This document shows positions 32,878 to 44,594 of a stretch of DNA of 64,000 nucleotides, piece after piece (the first letter of the stretch is position 1; each line of letters opens with the position of its first letter). The stretch is taken from contig SAUG01000002.1 of NCBI GenBank assembly GCA_011316305.1, forward strand, positions 62,001 to 126,000, read 5' to 3'. The position numbers and the translations under genes are program-made. The notes below the pieces were generated by a model. It worked only from the letters and a program-made list of their open reading frames with translations, ran no database searches and had not been told where the DNA came from. The DNA comes from Rusavskia elegans. Its lineage: Eukaryota; Ascomycota; Lecanoromycetes; Teloschistales; Teloschistaceae.

Positions 32878-34249
32878 CAATGGCTTGGGGTTTTGGGTTC
32901 TCAACTTATTGTATGCTCATCTTGCCGGTGCGTTGCGCTTCTTATCGTTCACCATTGTAGGCTGTAGGTGGGTGCTCTCTGGTGGCCGGGTGGGTGGCCA
33001 ATTTCCAATCCCGTATGGAACGGATTTTGGCACACATGTATTATACATAGGCGGCAGGTCGAGCAGCAATCCAGATATCAACCCATATGCTGATGGTTTC
33101 AGAACTGCACAGCTTTGTGCCACAGGTACCGCGGGCGTGGCTGCGATCAGCCTTGCGTTTTGATACAGGCCATATTCAATGGATGCAAGCCCTGCGTCTA
33201 ACAAGCGAAAGGCCCATCATTCACGAATTCTCGAGAACCTGACGCTACAACGAAGGCCTCCGATTACACTTTCTGCCTTACCCCGATCGACCTTCATGCC
33301 TACAACGAGATTACGGAAGCGAAATTCAGTGGACCGGCCGCTGTCTTCGTCTAGAAGACTCAAGAGTGGAATATGGACGGCAGTTTCGACACCAAATATG
33401 AGGGCACATCAGGAACGTGATTGGCGACGCTTCTTTCCAATGTCAATTCGAAATGCAGGGTAGAGAATCACCATGGTGGCAATGTCCAGCTGTTTTCCTT
33501 AAAACCAAGCAAGGCCCAAATTCGCGACTTTTGAGTTGATACTCTGCCTACCCGTGAAATGTGTGATGTAGAAGCTTTCCAATGTGCCCAATTTTGATTT
33601 TTACGGCAGTAGAGAGTGAGAAGAGTGTGTTGTAATGCTGCTTTCGCCGAGCAGGCCCCTTTCACTAATCTTCACCGCTGTAGATCGACATAGACCTAGC
33701 CTTTCGAACTGTTCCACTGTGCTCCCCAATGGCCGTGTAGCAAATAGTTTGATATTTGTTTGCCCAAAAAGCAGATAGGGGCGCAGATGCATCATTCATA
33801 AAGTTTTATGCCAAGACCCGGTTTTCACAAAGGCCATAACATGCGTTGGCGTGCTTCTTGCTTGGAAATCAACCCATCTCGTCATTTGTAGCTACCTTCT
33901 ACCTCCATGGCGGATGACTGCTCTGTTCTCGCCTTCGCAGGCACCTGCTGACCATTGCTACTGCCCTTTCACAGATGAGGGGGTGGGCTTGAATGAACCC
34001 CTCACGGCGGAGATCCTGCCACCACCTGAAGACTTGTTTGACGTCTTCCCACACCACTTGCAGTCTATGCAGCAACAGTAAGAGACTTCCATTGCCTTTG
34101 ACTCGCCTCTAGGGATAATTGCTGAAGATAGCCTCCACTCCTTCACTTTAGAGTGGCAGATTGGACCAATGAATCTCCAGCGGAGGTCCTACCACAAGCT
34201 GGAGGACTCGCTGCCAAATTCCTGGCGCAAGTCGTGATCGATCCCACAG
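32878..34249. other. Unresolved region
   Basis: A frame near 33275-33350 reads FCLTPIDLHAYNEITEAKF and looks coding. A frame at 33851-34081 ends DVFPHHLQSMQQQ. Neither has a complete model. No repeats were noticed. Confidence 0.3.
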
Positions 34250-35040
34250 CTAGGAGGTGTCCTCATTGCCTTGAGCTCAGGCGTAATCGCTCGCAAGAAG
34301 TACAGTCCTGACCTCGCGTCGCAGTCTCTTCTCGCGCGACTATCTTGATCTGGCTTTTCCTGCTTCGAACCATGGTGAAGACTTTACCACCATTCCATTT
34401 CCGACACTGAATACTTCTGAAGCTGATTCGACGTGAACAGACTCTAGGAACGTCTTGTGCTCCAACTGAGCAGACAGGGCAGTCGCCAGATTCGCGCCAA
34501 CTCCCAACGAGAGCTCTGGCCAGCCATCGATTCCCTAATCCCTCTTCTATGCCATCCCAAGCCGAAGGCTCCGAGCTCCGAAAACATCATTCGAAAGATG
34601 TACGGTCCTGGACTCGCGCACCAGTCTTCCTGCCCGACAGTCGTGATCTGTCTTCTTCTACCACGGTGTGGCCCTGGCTCCTTTACCGCTTCTGGAGCTG
34701 ATTCCAATTGGACAGAGCCACAAAGCATCTAGCATCTCTTACTTAGATGGGCAAAGAGTGCTGTCGCCAAATCCGAGCCAACTCCAACGAGAGACTTTGA
34801 CAGCAAGCGGCTTGCGAATTCCTCTCCTCTCCCAGACCGACGAGTGCAACAGCAGTCCCCTTGCAGTCCCCATGACGATTATCCTGACTTAGCTGTTTCT
34901 ACCATGGTAAGGAACTGACTGCTGTTCTACTTCTGAGACTGATCCGAATTGGACAATACCCAGGGTTACCCCTTCCTTAGACCGAGCAACGAGTGCAGTC
35001 CTGGAAATCAAGCCATTGCAAAGAGAAACCCAGTCATCAG
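34250..35040 (+). repeat. Three diverged tandem repeats, 250-300 bp
   Basis: Copies lie at about 34290-34515, 34590-34805 and 34865-35040. Shared landmarks in order are TACRGTCCTG-CTCGCG, CTTCT...CCAYGGTG, CTTCTG(A/G)AGCTGATTC, and GTCGCCA-ATYCGMGCCAACTCCAACGAGAG, with TGGACA/ATACC around the middle. Divergence is high, with both substitutions and small indels. Frames are open in parts (copy 2 lies in a 91-codon frame), suggesting amplified exon sequence. Confidence 0.55.
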
Positions 35041-36305
35041 CCGACTTGCAAACCCGCCTTCTATCGCAAGCCCAAGTGTTCAGCAGCGATCTGGAGAAGT
35101 TGTCCGATCGGAACGGAATCACGGCACTCCACAGAAGATTCGACCGCATCCTACAGTTCTGGGCCCGCGAAAGACGTCTACTGTGTTGTGAGCGGCAACA
35201 AAGAGAACTTCATTTGGTCGGAAATACAAATTCTTGCTGGTTGATTCCGGCCACCTAAGACCCAGATCAGGATGGTTTGGCAGGAGTGTTACGGTCCCTT
35301 GTCCCTGGTCCACGAGCTGCCCAAGCCGCAAAGAGCTCGATCTTACGGAATGGAAGAGAAGAGAAGGAGCAACAAATCCTTCCATGACAGAAATCAGATC
35401 GAAAAGGGTTGTTCCAAGGCGGCTTACCGCAGGGCAAGCTCTTGTCATGGGCCAAAGGATCTAAGAGCATGACGGCAATGAGTAGCAGGATTGTTTTCCG
35501 GGTTTCCACGATTTTCTGACAAGAAGACGATTGCTGAATGCTGTAAGGTGGCAGTGGGTACATTTTCCCCCTTCCGCCAGAAGTTGCAGACACCTCTTTC
35601 ACTTCCAGCAACGATTTCTGACGGTACGACAACACCACATCTGGAGAGGACACACCACCATCACAAGGAATAGCATGGAATTCTTGTGGATGGCAGTTGT
35701 GAAAGGAAGTTGCACCCAAAAAAATCCCCTGTTCGGTGCAACCAACGCCTCGCTTGAGCAAAGGCATGGGCCCTTAGACTCGTTCCTACCCACTGCTGAC
35801 GCGGATCCAAGGAACCAAGATTCCCATCACCTATCCTATGTGAACTACAAAGGTACTATCCGCGAAACGTTTCGGATGAGCTTCAAGAATCTCCGGGAAT
35901 AATAAGGCAGTTATACTGCCAAACAGAGCCTGGTAAATTTCTTTACCGCCAAGAAGCTGCCTGATCTCTAAACTTTCCAGCAACCATTTAGACGGCCCGA
36001 TCGTATTGCAATCATACACACGCAGCACCAAGAGGAAGAGCATGGAGGAGTTGCGACTAGCATCTGTGAAAGGATCTTACGCTCGAGAACGTCCATCGTC
36101 AGTGCATTTATCGTTGTAAAGGCTTGGTGAGCAAAGTTTTCGGCCTTTGTACTCAAATCTCATCTTTGCTAACGCCGATCCAGGGCTAGGATGTTTATAA
36201 GCACCTTCCCCGTTGAAATATGAGTCCATTGCCCCCCGATACCCTTGGAAACGCGTTGACGAGCTTCGAAGATCCCCCAGCTCTGCAGATCCGGCAGAAC
36301 AAGCT
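35041..36305. other. Unresolved region
   Basis: Overlapping open frames occur on both strands between 35119 and 35900, including a 166-codon minus-strand frame. None has a motif or splice support. Confidence 0.3.
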
Positions 36306-37140
36306 GAAGGAACAAAGTTGGCAGGTCTAAGAGCATGGACTATGGGTCATGGAGGCCTATAGGGGTGGACGGCTACACGAAGCGCCATACTTTCCCCAAA
36401 TACGTCTCGTCCCCCCGAAGCCCTTTTGACCCGAGATCAGAGCCAGATTCTCACTGGCAAGAGCCGCCACAAGAGCCGTTTGGGAACGGAAAGTTTGGGC
36501 CTCCGTTGAGGAAGGACTCAAAGGCTCTAAGCAGAGTAAGTCGAGTATCTTTGATACTACTGCCGGGTCCGAAGCAATATTTTCGATCATTAGCAGACTC
36601 AAGAGCAAGAATTAAAGCAGGAAGGAGCGATGCCCATTTCCGGCAACATTGGCAGGCCTAAGAGCATGGAGATATCGTCATGAAGAATTCTGAGCGGTCC
36701 ATGCTTTCCTCAAATCCATCTTATCCCTGCAAAGCCTCTTTACAACAGAGACCGGGTCTGCAAGAGCTGAGAGGTTGCTCGCAGAGTCAGCACAAGCGCT
36801 ATTTGGAAGATGAAAGAGCATTGGCTTCGGGCAGAAAATGGTTCAAAGCGTTAGGCCGCCCCTGCAAGAGTTGGGACTGGGATGCCGCTGCAGTAGTCTT
36901 AAGGCCATACTTGCTTCGAATGCGTCTCGTCCCTGCAAAGTGCCTTATGGTCGGAGAACAGCCATCTACAAGAGCCGAAAAATCGCTGGCAGAGCCGGCA
37001 TAAGAGGCCCATTAAAGAGTGTGGGTTTCAGAGGAGAAAGAGATCAAAGCACTGGGCAGCCCCTGAACGAGATGGTGATTGGGACACCGCTGCAAGATCA
37101 TGGGGCCAGACTTTCAAAGATCAGAGAACACGGGAGGTAG
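36306..37140 (+). repeat. Degenerate repeats around GGCAGGYCTAAGAGCATGGA
   Basis: The block GGCAGGTCTAAGAGCATGGA near 36320 recurs as GGCAGGCCTAAGAGCATGGA near 36650. Between and after these, segments such as ACGTCTCGTCC, CAAGAGCCG and GGGCAGCCCCTG(A/C)A recur with variation up to about 37080. These are old amplified sequences with parts of frames open and no intact gene. Confidence 0.45.
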
Positions 37141-37149
37141 GATCCAGAC

Positions 37150-37650
37150 AGGAAGGAGCGATGCCAATCTCTTGCAACCCCTTCCTACCATACCCAACCC
37201 TCTACGTCGGGTTCTACATGCCTGGAAGAGTCAAGACTAGCGTTTACGCCGTGACACAGCCTCTGAGCGAGTCAAGACTTAGGACTCCGCTGCAGGATTC
37301 GGGTAAGACTTAAGAACCAGCGGATGCAAGCTAGAATAAGGAGCAATAGCCATTTCTGTCGAGTCTTTGCCACTATATTCGCCAAGCTCGACCATCTACG
37401 TCGGTTTCTACATGCCTGGAACGGTCAAATCTATGTCGAAACGTCCACGAGTGTCGCAGCCGTCGAGCGAGTCGAGAATTAGGACTCTGCCGCAAAATTT
37501 GGGCAAGAAGTTCTAGGAATCAGCGGATGTAAGAGCCAGGATTAGGAGCGATGGCCATCTCTGTCAACACCTTGCCACCAACACCAAGCCTGACCATCTA
37601 CGTTACTCTCTACATGTCTGGAACGGCCGACTCCGGCATCACCGCTATGG
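37150..37650 (+). repeat. Three tandem repeats of about 190-200 bp that keep one frame
   Basis: Copies start at about 37153, 37341 and 37543. Each opens with AGGAGCRATRGCCATYTCT-like sequence and contains CCATCTACGT...TCTACATG followed by CTGGAA. Translated in the corresponding frame they read NPFLPYPTLYVGFYMPG, LPLYSPSSTIYVGFYMPG and LPPTPSLTIYVTLYMSG. The first two copies also share SESRLRT/SESRIRT and stop at comparable places, just before the next copy. The unit may be an ancestral small exon or gene. Confidence 0.65.
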
Positions 37651-37940
37651 TTTTGGCTTTGCTCAACCGCCAAGACTATTGTCGTCATTGGCCGTTGCTC
37701 TCTACAGTGCTTGCACACCGCCCAAGGTCCATTGGGGGGTTTTGCTAGAGGAAGATTTGGCAGCAAGCTTGGTCTACGGCTGCTGCTGCTCCGTATGGTG
37801 TCAATTTCTGGGGTTGGAGAGCACTACAGGGACACAAGGGACTACCGCAAGAATGCGAGATCAAGTGGCCAGGGGGCGGCGTTCGTCATCCCTCTCTACC
37901 TTCAGCATTGTTTTCGTCCCTTTCCGCCGAGTCATTTACG

Positions 37941-38816
37941 TCACGATTGCCATAGATACTTTACGGGGTAACCCCCTTTTCGTAGGGAGATGTGGGAACT
38001 TAGCAGCCATATCTCCGCTGCATACGCCCGACACATCCTCACTGCCAGCTTAAGGCTTGGTGAGCGTATTATAAAGTCGGCATCATTCCGGTTTTGAGTG
38101 GTGTCGGATCTCGTAGGCTCCCCATTCGTAGAAAACACTCCTGAAGGATGGTGTAGCTCTCTACTTAACTGTAAACGCCGATAATGGCCTCGAAGCCCCT
38201 CTGACGCAATTTCAGTCAAAAAAGGGGCTCGAAGCATGACTCGAGAAGCTGCACAGTGACGTAGCTGCTCGGAAATAGCTCGTCTTTCGTCCGTAGCTCG
38301 CAGGACCAGTGGATGAATCATCCCTTCTCCTCGTAATCCATCCCAGAAAATCTCCAGTAGATGAAAACAACAATGAACAGGCATCCATAACGCATGTGGC
38401 CTTGACTGCCTCGGCTCTGGGGAGCTTCTCCTGTGAAGGGATGATGTAGAGGTCGAATCCAGGCCCTCAGGAATGAATTTTTGCCTTGATCTGAAAGTCC
38501 CCAAGGTGGTGAATTGTCGAAGGATCGTAGATAGGATGGTGAAGCCCCTTGTCGTCTCTTCAATTGGCCTGTCAGATGGTCTATCCCAAGCACGCCATCT
38601 CCACATCTCCTTCATCGTACTCCGACTGCGAGCAGAGACTCGATCACGACCAGATGAAGAGCTATTCGAATGTGTCAAACCGATTCTTGATGCTCTCTTC
38701 ATGGCTTTCTCCACAGCTGAGGTCACGTCATCGACTGGGGGGTCGTGGGTACTTAAGAAACTTCCTTTCCCGTCTTCTTCCTCTTTCTTTTTTTCTTCTC
38801 TACCACGCTTTTTCAA
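37941..38816 (-). CDS. Long open frame of uncertain reality
   Basis: A 291-codon minus-strand frame without stops, unusually long for chance in this composition. It lacks an ATG at its start; internal Met residues begin about 38 codons in. The N-terminal part is Lys/Glu-rich because it lies over a pyrimidine-rich tract. The middle is Ser/Arg-rich (SNSSSSGRDRVSARSRS) and no domain is recognised. A plus-strand frame overlaps it. No introns are evident. It could be a real unknown gene, a remnant, or antisense of something else. Confidence 0.25.
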   Translation of the reverse strand: MKKRGREEKKKEEEDGKGSFLSTHDPPVDDVTSAVEKAMKRASRIGLTHSNSSSSGRDRVSARSRSTMKEMWRWRAWDRPSDRPIEETTRGFTILSTILRQFTTLGTFRSRQKFIPEGLDSTSTSSLHRRSSPEPRQSRPHALWMPVHCCFHLLEIFWDGLRGEGMIHPLVLRATDERRAISEQLRHCAASRVMLRAPFLTEIASEGLRGHYRRLQLSRELHHPSGVFSTNGEPTRSDTTQNRNDADFIIRSPSLKLAVRMCRAYAAEIWLLSSHISLRKGGYPVKYLWQS

Positions 38817-38877
38817 CCTTCAGCAACGTCGACTCTCTCCGTGGACTTCTTATATATTCTTTTACTCTTACGAGCTG

Positions 38878-38896
38878 CCTCTTCCTTCCTTCCTTC

Positions 38897-38950
<54 letters not shown>

Positions 38951-38952
38951 CA
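38878..38952 (+). repeat. CTTT microsatellite
   Basis: After four CTTC units, an uninterrupted run of about fifteen CTTT units ends near 38950, embedded in a 200-bp pyrimidine-rich tract on the plus strand. Confidence 0.95.
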
Positions 38953-39919
38953 TCTTCCTTCTTCTCATCGACTGATATATCCCTCCTTTCATTGGCATGG
39001 CTTGCATGAATGTTCACCTGGCTCCTCATCTTCGTCGTGTATCCATAGCATCTACTCAATACAGCTTCTCATCATGACCTTTCTTCATCTTTGCATGGGT
39101 AGCAAGCTGAGAGCTCATGACAATCCAACTTCTTTTGCGTTATGTGACTCTGTCGTCCCTCAAGCCAGATGATTTGATCCTATCTCAGGTCTTCATCCAT
39201 TCCAATTGATCTTCTCATGAGCATCACAACCAACGTTCGGCATTTAAGATCTTCATCAGAGCTTGGTATGGCTGGTCGACTTGACCAGCAATGACTGACA
39301 TTCAAAGCTTGTCATCAGTGCCTCCAAAGACGCTTCGGGATTCCAGACTTTTCTATTTCACTTTCCCCAAGTCACTTTCTTCAAGATCAGGTTTTGTATA
39401 CAGCTTTTCCCAACAATTTTCTTGGCAAAATCGTCACGTCCAACGGGTTTTTTGGCCAGCTATATTCTCCAAAGTCTTCTGGCAGTAGACTCTTCTACTT
39501 TTCGTGTCAAGTTGACTCCATCCTGTGCTTTTCGCACTTCGGTTTTGTGTAGATGACCCTGAATGTCGGGGTTTTGGGCCAGTAAGGCTACAGTTCGAAG
39601 AGCTCGACGATGAGCTTATGCCTCCCCCTCTCAAACATCAGAAAGAATGGCATCGATCATCAGACAAGCTAACACCATCTCCTCAGGTTTGTTCTCATCC
39701 TCTTTCATCGCCATGTTCCCTCCATGCGTCCATCTTCTTTCGACGTCTGCTTTTGTCACAGTGTTTCTCATAGCCACAAAGTACTGTCTCGAGCAGCTTC
39801 TATCAATTCTGAAGCATGTTGCCTTGTTCATGGCAGATTCAAAAGTTGAAAATCCTCGTCGATGGTCAAGTCGGTCAGTTGGTCCGCCATGTGTTGCGGT
39901 TTAACGTTTTTGAGGTGCA
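38953..39919. other. Spacer, no supported gene
   Basis: Short overlapping frames only. CATCTT/CTTCATC-rich sequence continues from the microsatellite for about 250 bp. Confidence 0.4.
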
Positions 39920-40310
39920 GTATTTATGGGTCTTGGCCTGGAGAGAAGGCAGGGATCCTGAATAAGACGTACGCTCGTGACGCCACGCAAGAGGAAGAGA
40001 TCGATCTGGAAGGTTTCATCATCTCTAAGAAGCGACCGCAAGAGTTGGCCGTGCAGACAACACTTGGTGCAGGTGATGTAGATGAATACGTTGGGGTCAC
40101 CCACGCAACAATCATGAGGAGCCTGAAGAGACGGATGATGAGTGCCGTCGTGTTTTCGACGACGATTACGACGATTCCCTGCCTCCCCCGAGCAAGAAGA
40201 GGCAAATCCAATAGGTATCGAACAACGATGACTTGGCAATCAAAAAAGAGGATACTGCCATCAGCTCTGACGCGCCTGTCACATCTTCGTCGCCCTACAG
40301 TTTGAGGGCC
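39920..40310 (+). pseudogene. Remnant of a disordered nuclear-type protein
   Basis: Three frames carry coding character in succession: DATQEEEIDLEGFIISKKR (39985-40045), then EEPEETDDECRRVFDDDYDD and PPPSKKRQIQ ending at 40215, then IKKEDTAISSDAP and SSSPYSLRAKTPR ending at about 40320. Alternating acidic and basic low-complexity segments are typical of disordered nuclear proteins. The frames abut without room for introns, so indels are likely. Confidence 0.45.
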
Positions 40311-40964
40311 AAGACACCCCGATAGTGGTGTTCGCCAGACTTGCTTTACTCTCATAGGTGTCGCTTGATACTCTGCAGTATCTAAGTTATGGACACAGTT
40401 GCTCACATTCTTCCGAATCCTACGCCCAAAGCCATCGCCATGGCTTCTCTTTCCATGTGAATATTTCGGAAAAGAAGTCTCCGAAGACGAAGATGATGAC
40501 TTCAACGATCACATCAAAATCACGAAGATTCCCTGGGACTACAATTCCCTGCATCAATACGTTTCCATCAAGGGATTGACGCTCAGTCCGGAGGCAACTT
40601 TTCAGATCTCCACTCTCAACGGTTCCGACATCTGGACGAATACTATCGGAACGAAGGTGTCATCGCCATGTTGTTCGTCGGTATTATCCGGAAACTCATC
40701 GCTGCTCTGAATTTTGAGCCGCTATTAATTCGACGCTGGTCAACGACGAAATTGCGGACGGGTTGCTCTGGTCCAGACACCAGTTGCTCGGCCAAATTCT
40801 CCCAGATCGAATGTACGTGGAAGTACTGAGTAACCATCTCCGACAAAGAACGTCCCGAGGCCCAAAAAGGTTCACAGTCAACGACGTTTCCCAGAATGAG
40901 AATCAAGCCGCTATATTTGAAGAGGATCTTCATCTCAGAAGATCACACGAATGCGAGCCAAGCC

Positions 40965-41041
40965 CAACGTGCCAATAGAATCATCGCTGAGTCTACCTTA
41001 AACGATTTCAGCGATGGCGAACTCCAAGAAGTTCTTGTCTG
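40965..41041 (+). repeat. Partial copy of the 45.5-kb TLNDFSD segment
   Basis: Encodes ANRIIAESTLNDFSDGELQEVL, the same as ANRTIAETTLNDFSDVELQGVL at 45503-45576 except for five residues. DNA is also clearly alike. The similarity stops after about 75 bp, so this is a truncated paralogous piece. Confidence 0.7.
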
Positions 41042-41849
41042 GAGCAGGCCACGAGGGCCAGACTCTCGTTACGATACGTCCTTGACACGAGACGTCGAGC
41101 AGATGTACCATGCTCAATCCGGCGCGGTATTAAGACTTGTCCGGAAAAGAAGAACAAAAAGGCCAAAGTGCCGAAAAAGAAAGACTCCCAAGGGTTTTTG
41201 TATTTATCAAAACTATTAACCGCAAATCCACATCCATTGGGAACGCTGCAGCAGAAGAAGCGACCGATCAGAAGATGCCTGATCTGATTTTGAATAGTCT
41301 CAGCAGCTTTGGTGTTCCTATCAAATAAGAGATATGTCTTTGGGACAATCCATCGCCACCATCAAAGAGAGCGAACTCGTAGACGCCAGATAAGGCCAGA
41401 ATCCTCACCCTCTAGCTGGAGGCCAAAATCAAGAAGGAAAAGGAGCCATGGCTGGGTTTGTTCGAATATGACCAAAACCCAACGGAGGAGCGCGATTCGA
41501 AAGGAATCGAAATCAAAGTTAACATGAACATAGAGATACTGCGGACCATGGTCGCTGGAAATCTCTACGAGAAAGGAAAAACACGCAGAAATATCTCCAG
41601 GCGCTGCCCGGCAGCCAGATACCGAAAGCCGTGACCAACACGAGCAGCGTTTGCAACGCCTACGGGTGCTTCTACTGGTAATCAGTCGCGAGGTGAATGA
41701 AGCCTCGCAGGTTCTCAATGGAAATATCTAGCACTCCGCAAAACGTGACGACTTCACTTCATGGGGACCCATTCTTTGGAGCCGAAGCCTCAGACACTTC
41801 GCGTGGTGCAGTCAATGCTGCGAGTCTCCCGGAGCCATCAGATAGTTTG
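41042..41849. other. Unresolved region in the fragment patchwork
   Basis: Frames are short. A Lys/Arg-rich stretch (RKRRTKRPKCRKRKTPK) follows the partial copy to 41219. Nothing complete is visible. Confidence 0.3.
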
Positions 41850-42096
41850 CAGCAAGATCAAATATTGTCTTTCAATCCACTGACGGCGAGTTATGGGGAA
41901 TCCGGTCTGGGAGCGGCGTGAAGGGCCGATCGGCGTTCGAGGCGCCAAAGAGCAATTGATCGCAACCGTCTGAGGATTGAAGAGGCCGAGAGGGTACTGC
42001 CTGAAACATTCACTGACCAGATAGGTGAAGCAAGTTCAAGGATTGTCGTTCAATCCACTGACGGCGACATATGGGGAATCCTTTCCGGGAGCGCCG
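41850..42096 (+). repeat. Two-copy repeat encoding LSFNPLTA
   Basis: CAAGATCAAATATTGTCTTTCAATCCACTGACGGCGAGTTATGGGGAATCC-type sequence at 41850-41917 recurs at 42030-42096 with few changes. Both encode LSFNPLTA(S/T)YGES in the same frame. The period is about 176 bp. The first copy runs into a stop soon after; the second continues to about 42237. Confidence 0.7.
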
Positions 42097-43020
42097 GAGT
42101 GCTTCGACAGGAGTATTATTCCCAGGACAAAGCAAATACAAGATAGACGGAAGATATCGAAGCATCTTTCAATGCCTCTTCCTCTCAGTCAAGAAATCGA
42201 GACGGCTCCATTATCCAAAAACCTTACAACAATTTGATCATCCTCGACATTTTCACAAATAAGCCGATCCAGCATCTTTCCATGCCAACCTGCATCAGCT
42301 CCGAGATTGAGGTGGGCAGAATGGAAGGCATGGTCCGCTTGCACGGCCTCAGTGTTATCACCAAAGCGGCAATTCGAGCGCGAATACCGAAAGTCGTTGT
42401 CGTCGAACCTCCTCAGGAGAAAGAAGGTGGACTCGCTGTGAGTATGGCAAGGTTCAGGACCACCTCCGGCTTGCCAGTTCAACAGATAGTTCGCCTGGAA
42501 ACGTGCAATGGTCCAGTGTATCCCTGTCGCGACAATGGAATAGATCCTTATAACGAACTCAACGAGATCATTCCGCGACCTCAACACCAGTGAAACAGCC
42601 TATATTGAAGCCGAAACTCGAGGGTCGAGACCTGAAAAGCAGGCCCCAGGAAGCTAACGCTTGCAGACCGGGCACAAGCGGATACGAAGACAAAAAAAAT
42701 CGATTAAAAGTTGCACACCCGTGAACCCAACGGCGAAGTCCTTCGGGGAGGATGTAGAAGATGATCAGGCTGCCATCGATGCCGTTCGAACCCGTCGAGG
42801 GATTTAGGCTGGATGTGTTTTTCCAAATGACTTGTTGTCGCCACAGACTGGCTACAGATCCTTGTAATGAACTGAACGAGAATATTCCGCATTCTTAACA
42901 AGCACGAGACAGTCATTATGGATGGTATACTTCAAATAAAGCAGGTATGAGAAGCCTGAACAGCGGGCAAAGGCAAATGCAAAGATGGATAATGGGCTAC
43001 AGACCCCTTAATCCAAACAC
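42097..43020 (+). other. Remnants including a two-copy segment
   Basis: A frame at 42234-42593 ends DPYNELNEIIPRPQHQ. Similar DNA (GATCCTT-TAAYGAACT-AACGAGA-ATTCCGC) recurs at about 42857-42895, indicating another partial duplication. No complete gene is visible. Confidence 0.4.
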
Positions 43021-43555
43021 TCAGCCCTTTTGTGCAAAATTTTCGATACTTAAAACTGCTAAAAGTCGGCAGCATGACCCAAAATCAACAGCAGACCTTG
43101 GAGGCTGCTAGCTGTACCCCCTACAGCATTCAAAACACTCTTTCGTTCGTTTCAAGAAGAAAAGGCCCCAGCATACTTGCCAGCAATGTCGAGAGCCGTT
43201 CGCTAGAGGCAATCGAGCGACTCGACAGTCGAGTAAAGCATCAAGACCTCTCGGCGAGATTGTTCAGCCCGAAAAGTATCTGGTATCCAGATCCTTCGAC
43301 AGTGATAGGAGGCGCGAGATAACAAGTTATCACAAGCGATACACCGCTATCGTCAGTGACAAGAAATATTGACCTGGAAGAATCCTCGAAGCGTCGGTGA
43401 CGCGTTCCAGATCTGAGTAGATAAGAATCTACCCTCTCAACTGAAGGCCAAAAACACCACCCACGGCTCTTCCCCTCGACGAATCTGGGAGATAAAGAAT
43501 CCCAAATTATCCCGTAAGTGGACCATTAACTAGCGAAGTGGCCCAGCTGAGGCAA
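43021..43555. other. No supported gene
   Basis: A plus-strand frame at 43032-43322 (96 codons, LEAIERLDSRVKHQDLS) is protein-like but has no start or splice support. Confidence 0.3.
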
Positions 43556-44464
43556 GCAGCTCAAAACACGACCAACAGCAAACCCACGGCAGGAAACGTC
43601 AGCGTAATGCAAAGAACTCGACAGAAGACGAATCGTTAGACGAAGACAACAACAAGCCTGAACCAAAGCTGGAGATTAGACCGCAAGTCAAACGCCCACG
43701 GTTGGAAGCACAAGGCTTCGAATTACCCATAGGCGATGAGAAATCCAAAGGAAAGGTTCAGTATAACGACGATGGCAAATCCCCCAAACGATCAAAGACC
43801 GGGCTGTCAAGCGAGGGAAAATACCATGCTGATCACAAGCTCAAGTCCGAACGCAGTTTACCATGATGATATTCGAGCAGAACTTGTTGCTCAGGCTCCG
43901 CCGGAACTTTATCGTCACCTGCCCGCATCTGGTACAGACGAGCTTGATGTTACAACCTTCTATGAGCCGCATAAGGCCTGGGGTTTTGGGAACGATGCTC
44001 CTATCTTCACTCAGCGCGAAATTACTGGTCCGTTATCCAGCTCGTTGTAACCACGTTCCGAATCTACATATCTCGAAACCCCAACATCGGCTGCGAACAC
44101 CATATGGACGAGTCGCTAATCCCGACATTCGTGCCAATATCATGCGGACACTCTCAGCCGAAGCAGCTGAAGCCTTTGGTCGAGTAGTATCCCAGACCAA
44201 TGACATCAAAAAAGAATTGGGCTCAGACGCAGACCGACGGGCCTATACTCCACAGGCTCCTGATTCTCAAACCCCGGAGCGTCCATTTACAACTAGTTCC
44301 TCGATAGACGTCGTCAAAGAGGAAGACACAGAAGGACTTCCCTCTCTATCGCCTTCATCGGGTATGAACCCTCAAGCCCACGGCCAAGAGACTCAGCCGA
44401 ATCTCGAAGACCGAACGAAAAGTATCATAACAACAGAGACAATTACAGCGCATCGAAGATAGTA
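43556..44464 (+). pseudogene. Broken gene for an unknown, partly disordered protein
   Basis: Three consecutive coding-like segments lie in different frames: KNSTEDESLDEDNNKPEPKL to KYHADHKLKSE (43560-43863), then DDIRAELVAQAPPELYRHLP and FYEPHKAWGFGNDAP (43855-44050), then NPDIRANIMRTLSAEAAEAF and VVKEEDTEGLPSLSPSSG (44110-44464). No GT-AG pairs connect them in phase, so frameshifts are likely. The last segment ends just before a probable GTAAGT donor (44462). The family is unknown, but the overall style matches the remnant at 39.9-40.3 kb. Confidence 0.4.
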
Positions 44465-44594
44465 AGTCACTCCAAATCCCCTGAGTATCGCAGCTGACTT
44501 CAAGCGTTTCCAATAGTTGCACGATACCCTGGAGAAGGAGCCAAACCTGCGGAGGGAGAGGTTTGTGTAACTTTCGATACATTCACTCCCCAGA

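Noticed and set aside
38882..38950. Open frames across the CTTT run, read as Phe/Leu/Ser or Lys/Glu repeats
   Set aside because: They are by-products of the microsatellite and lack any other coding evidence.
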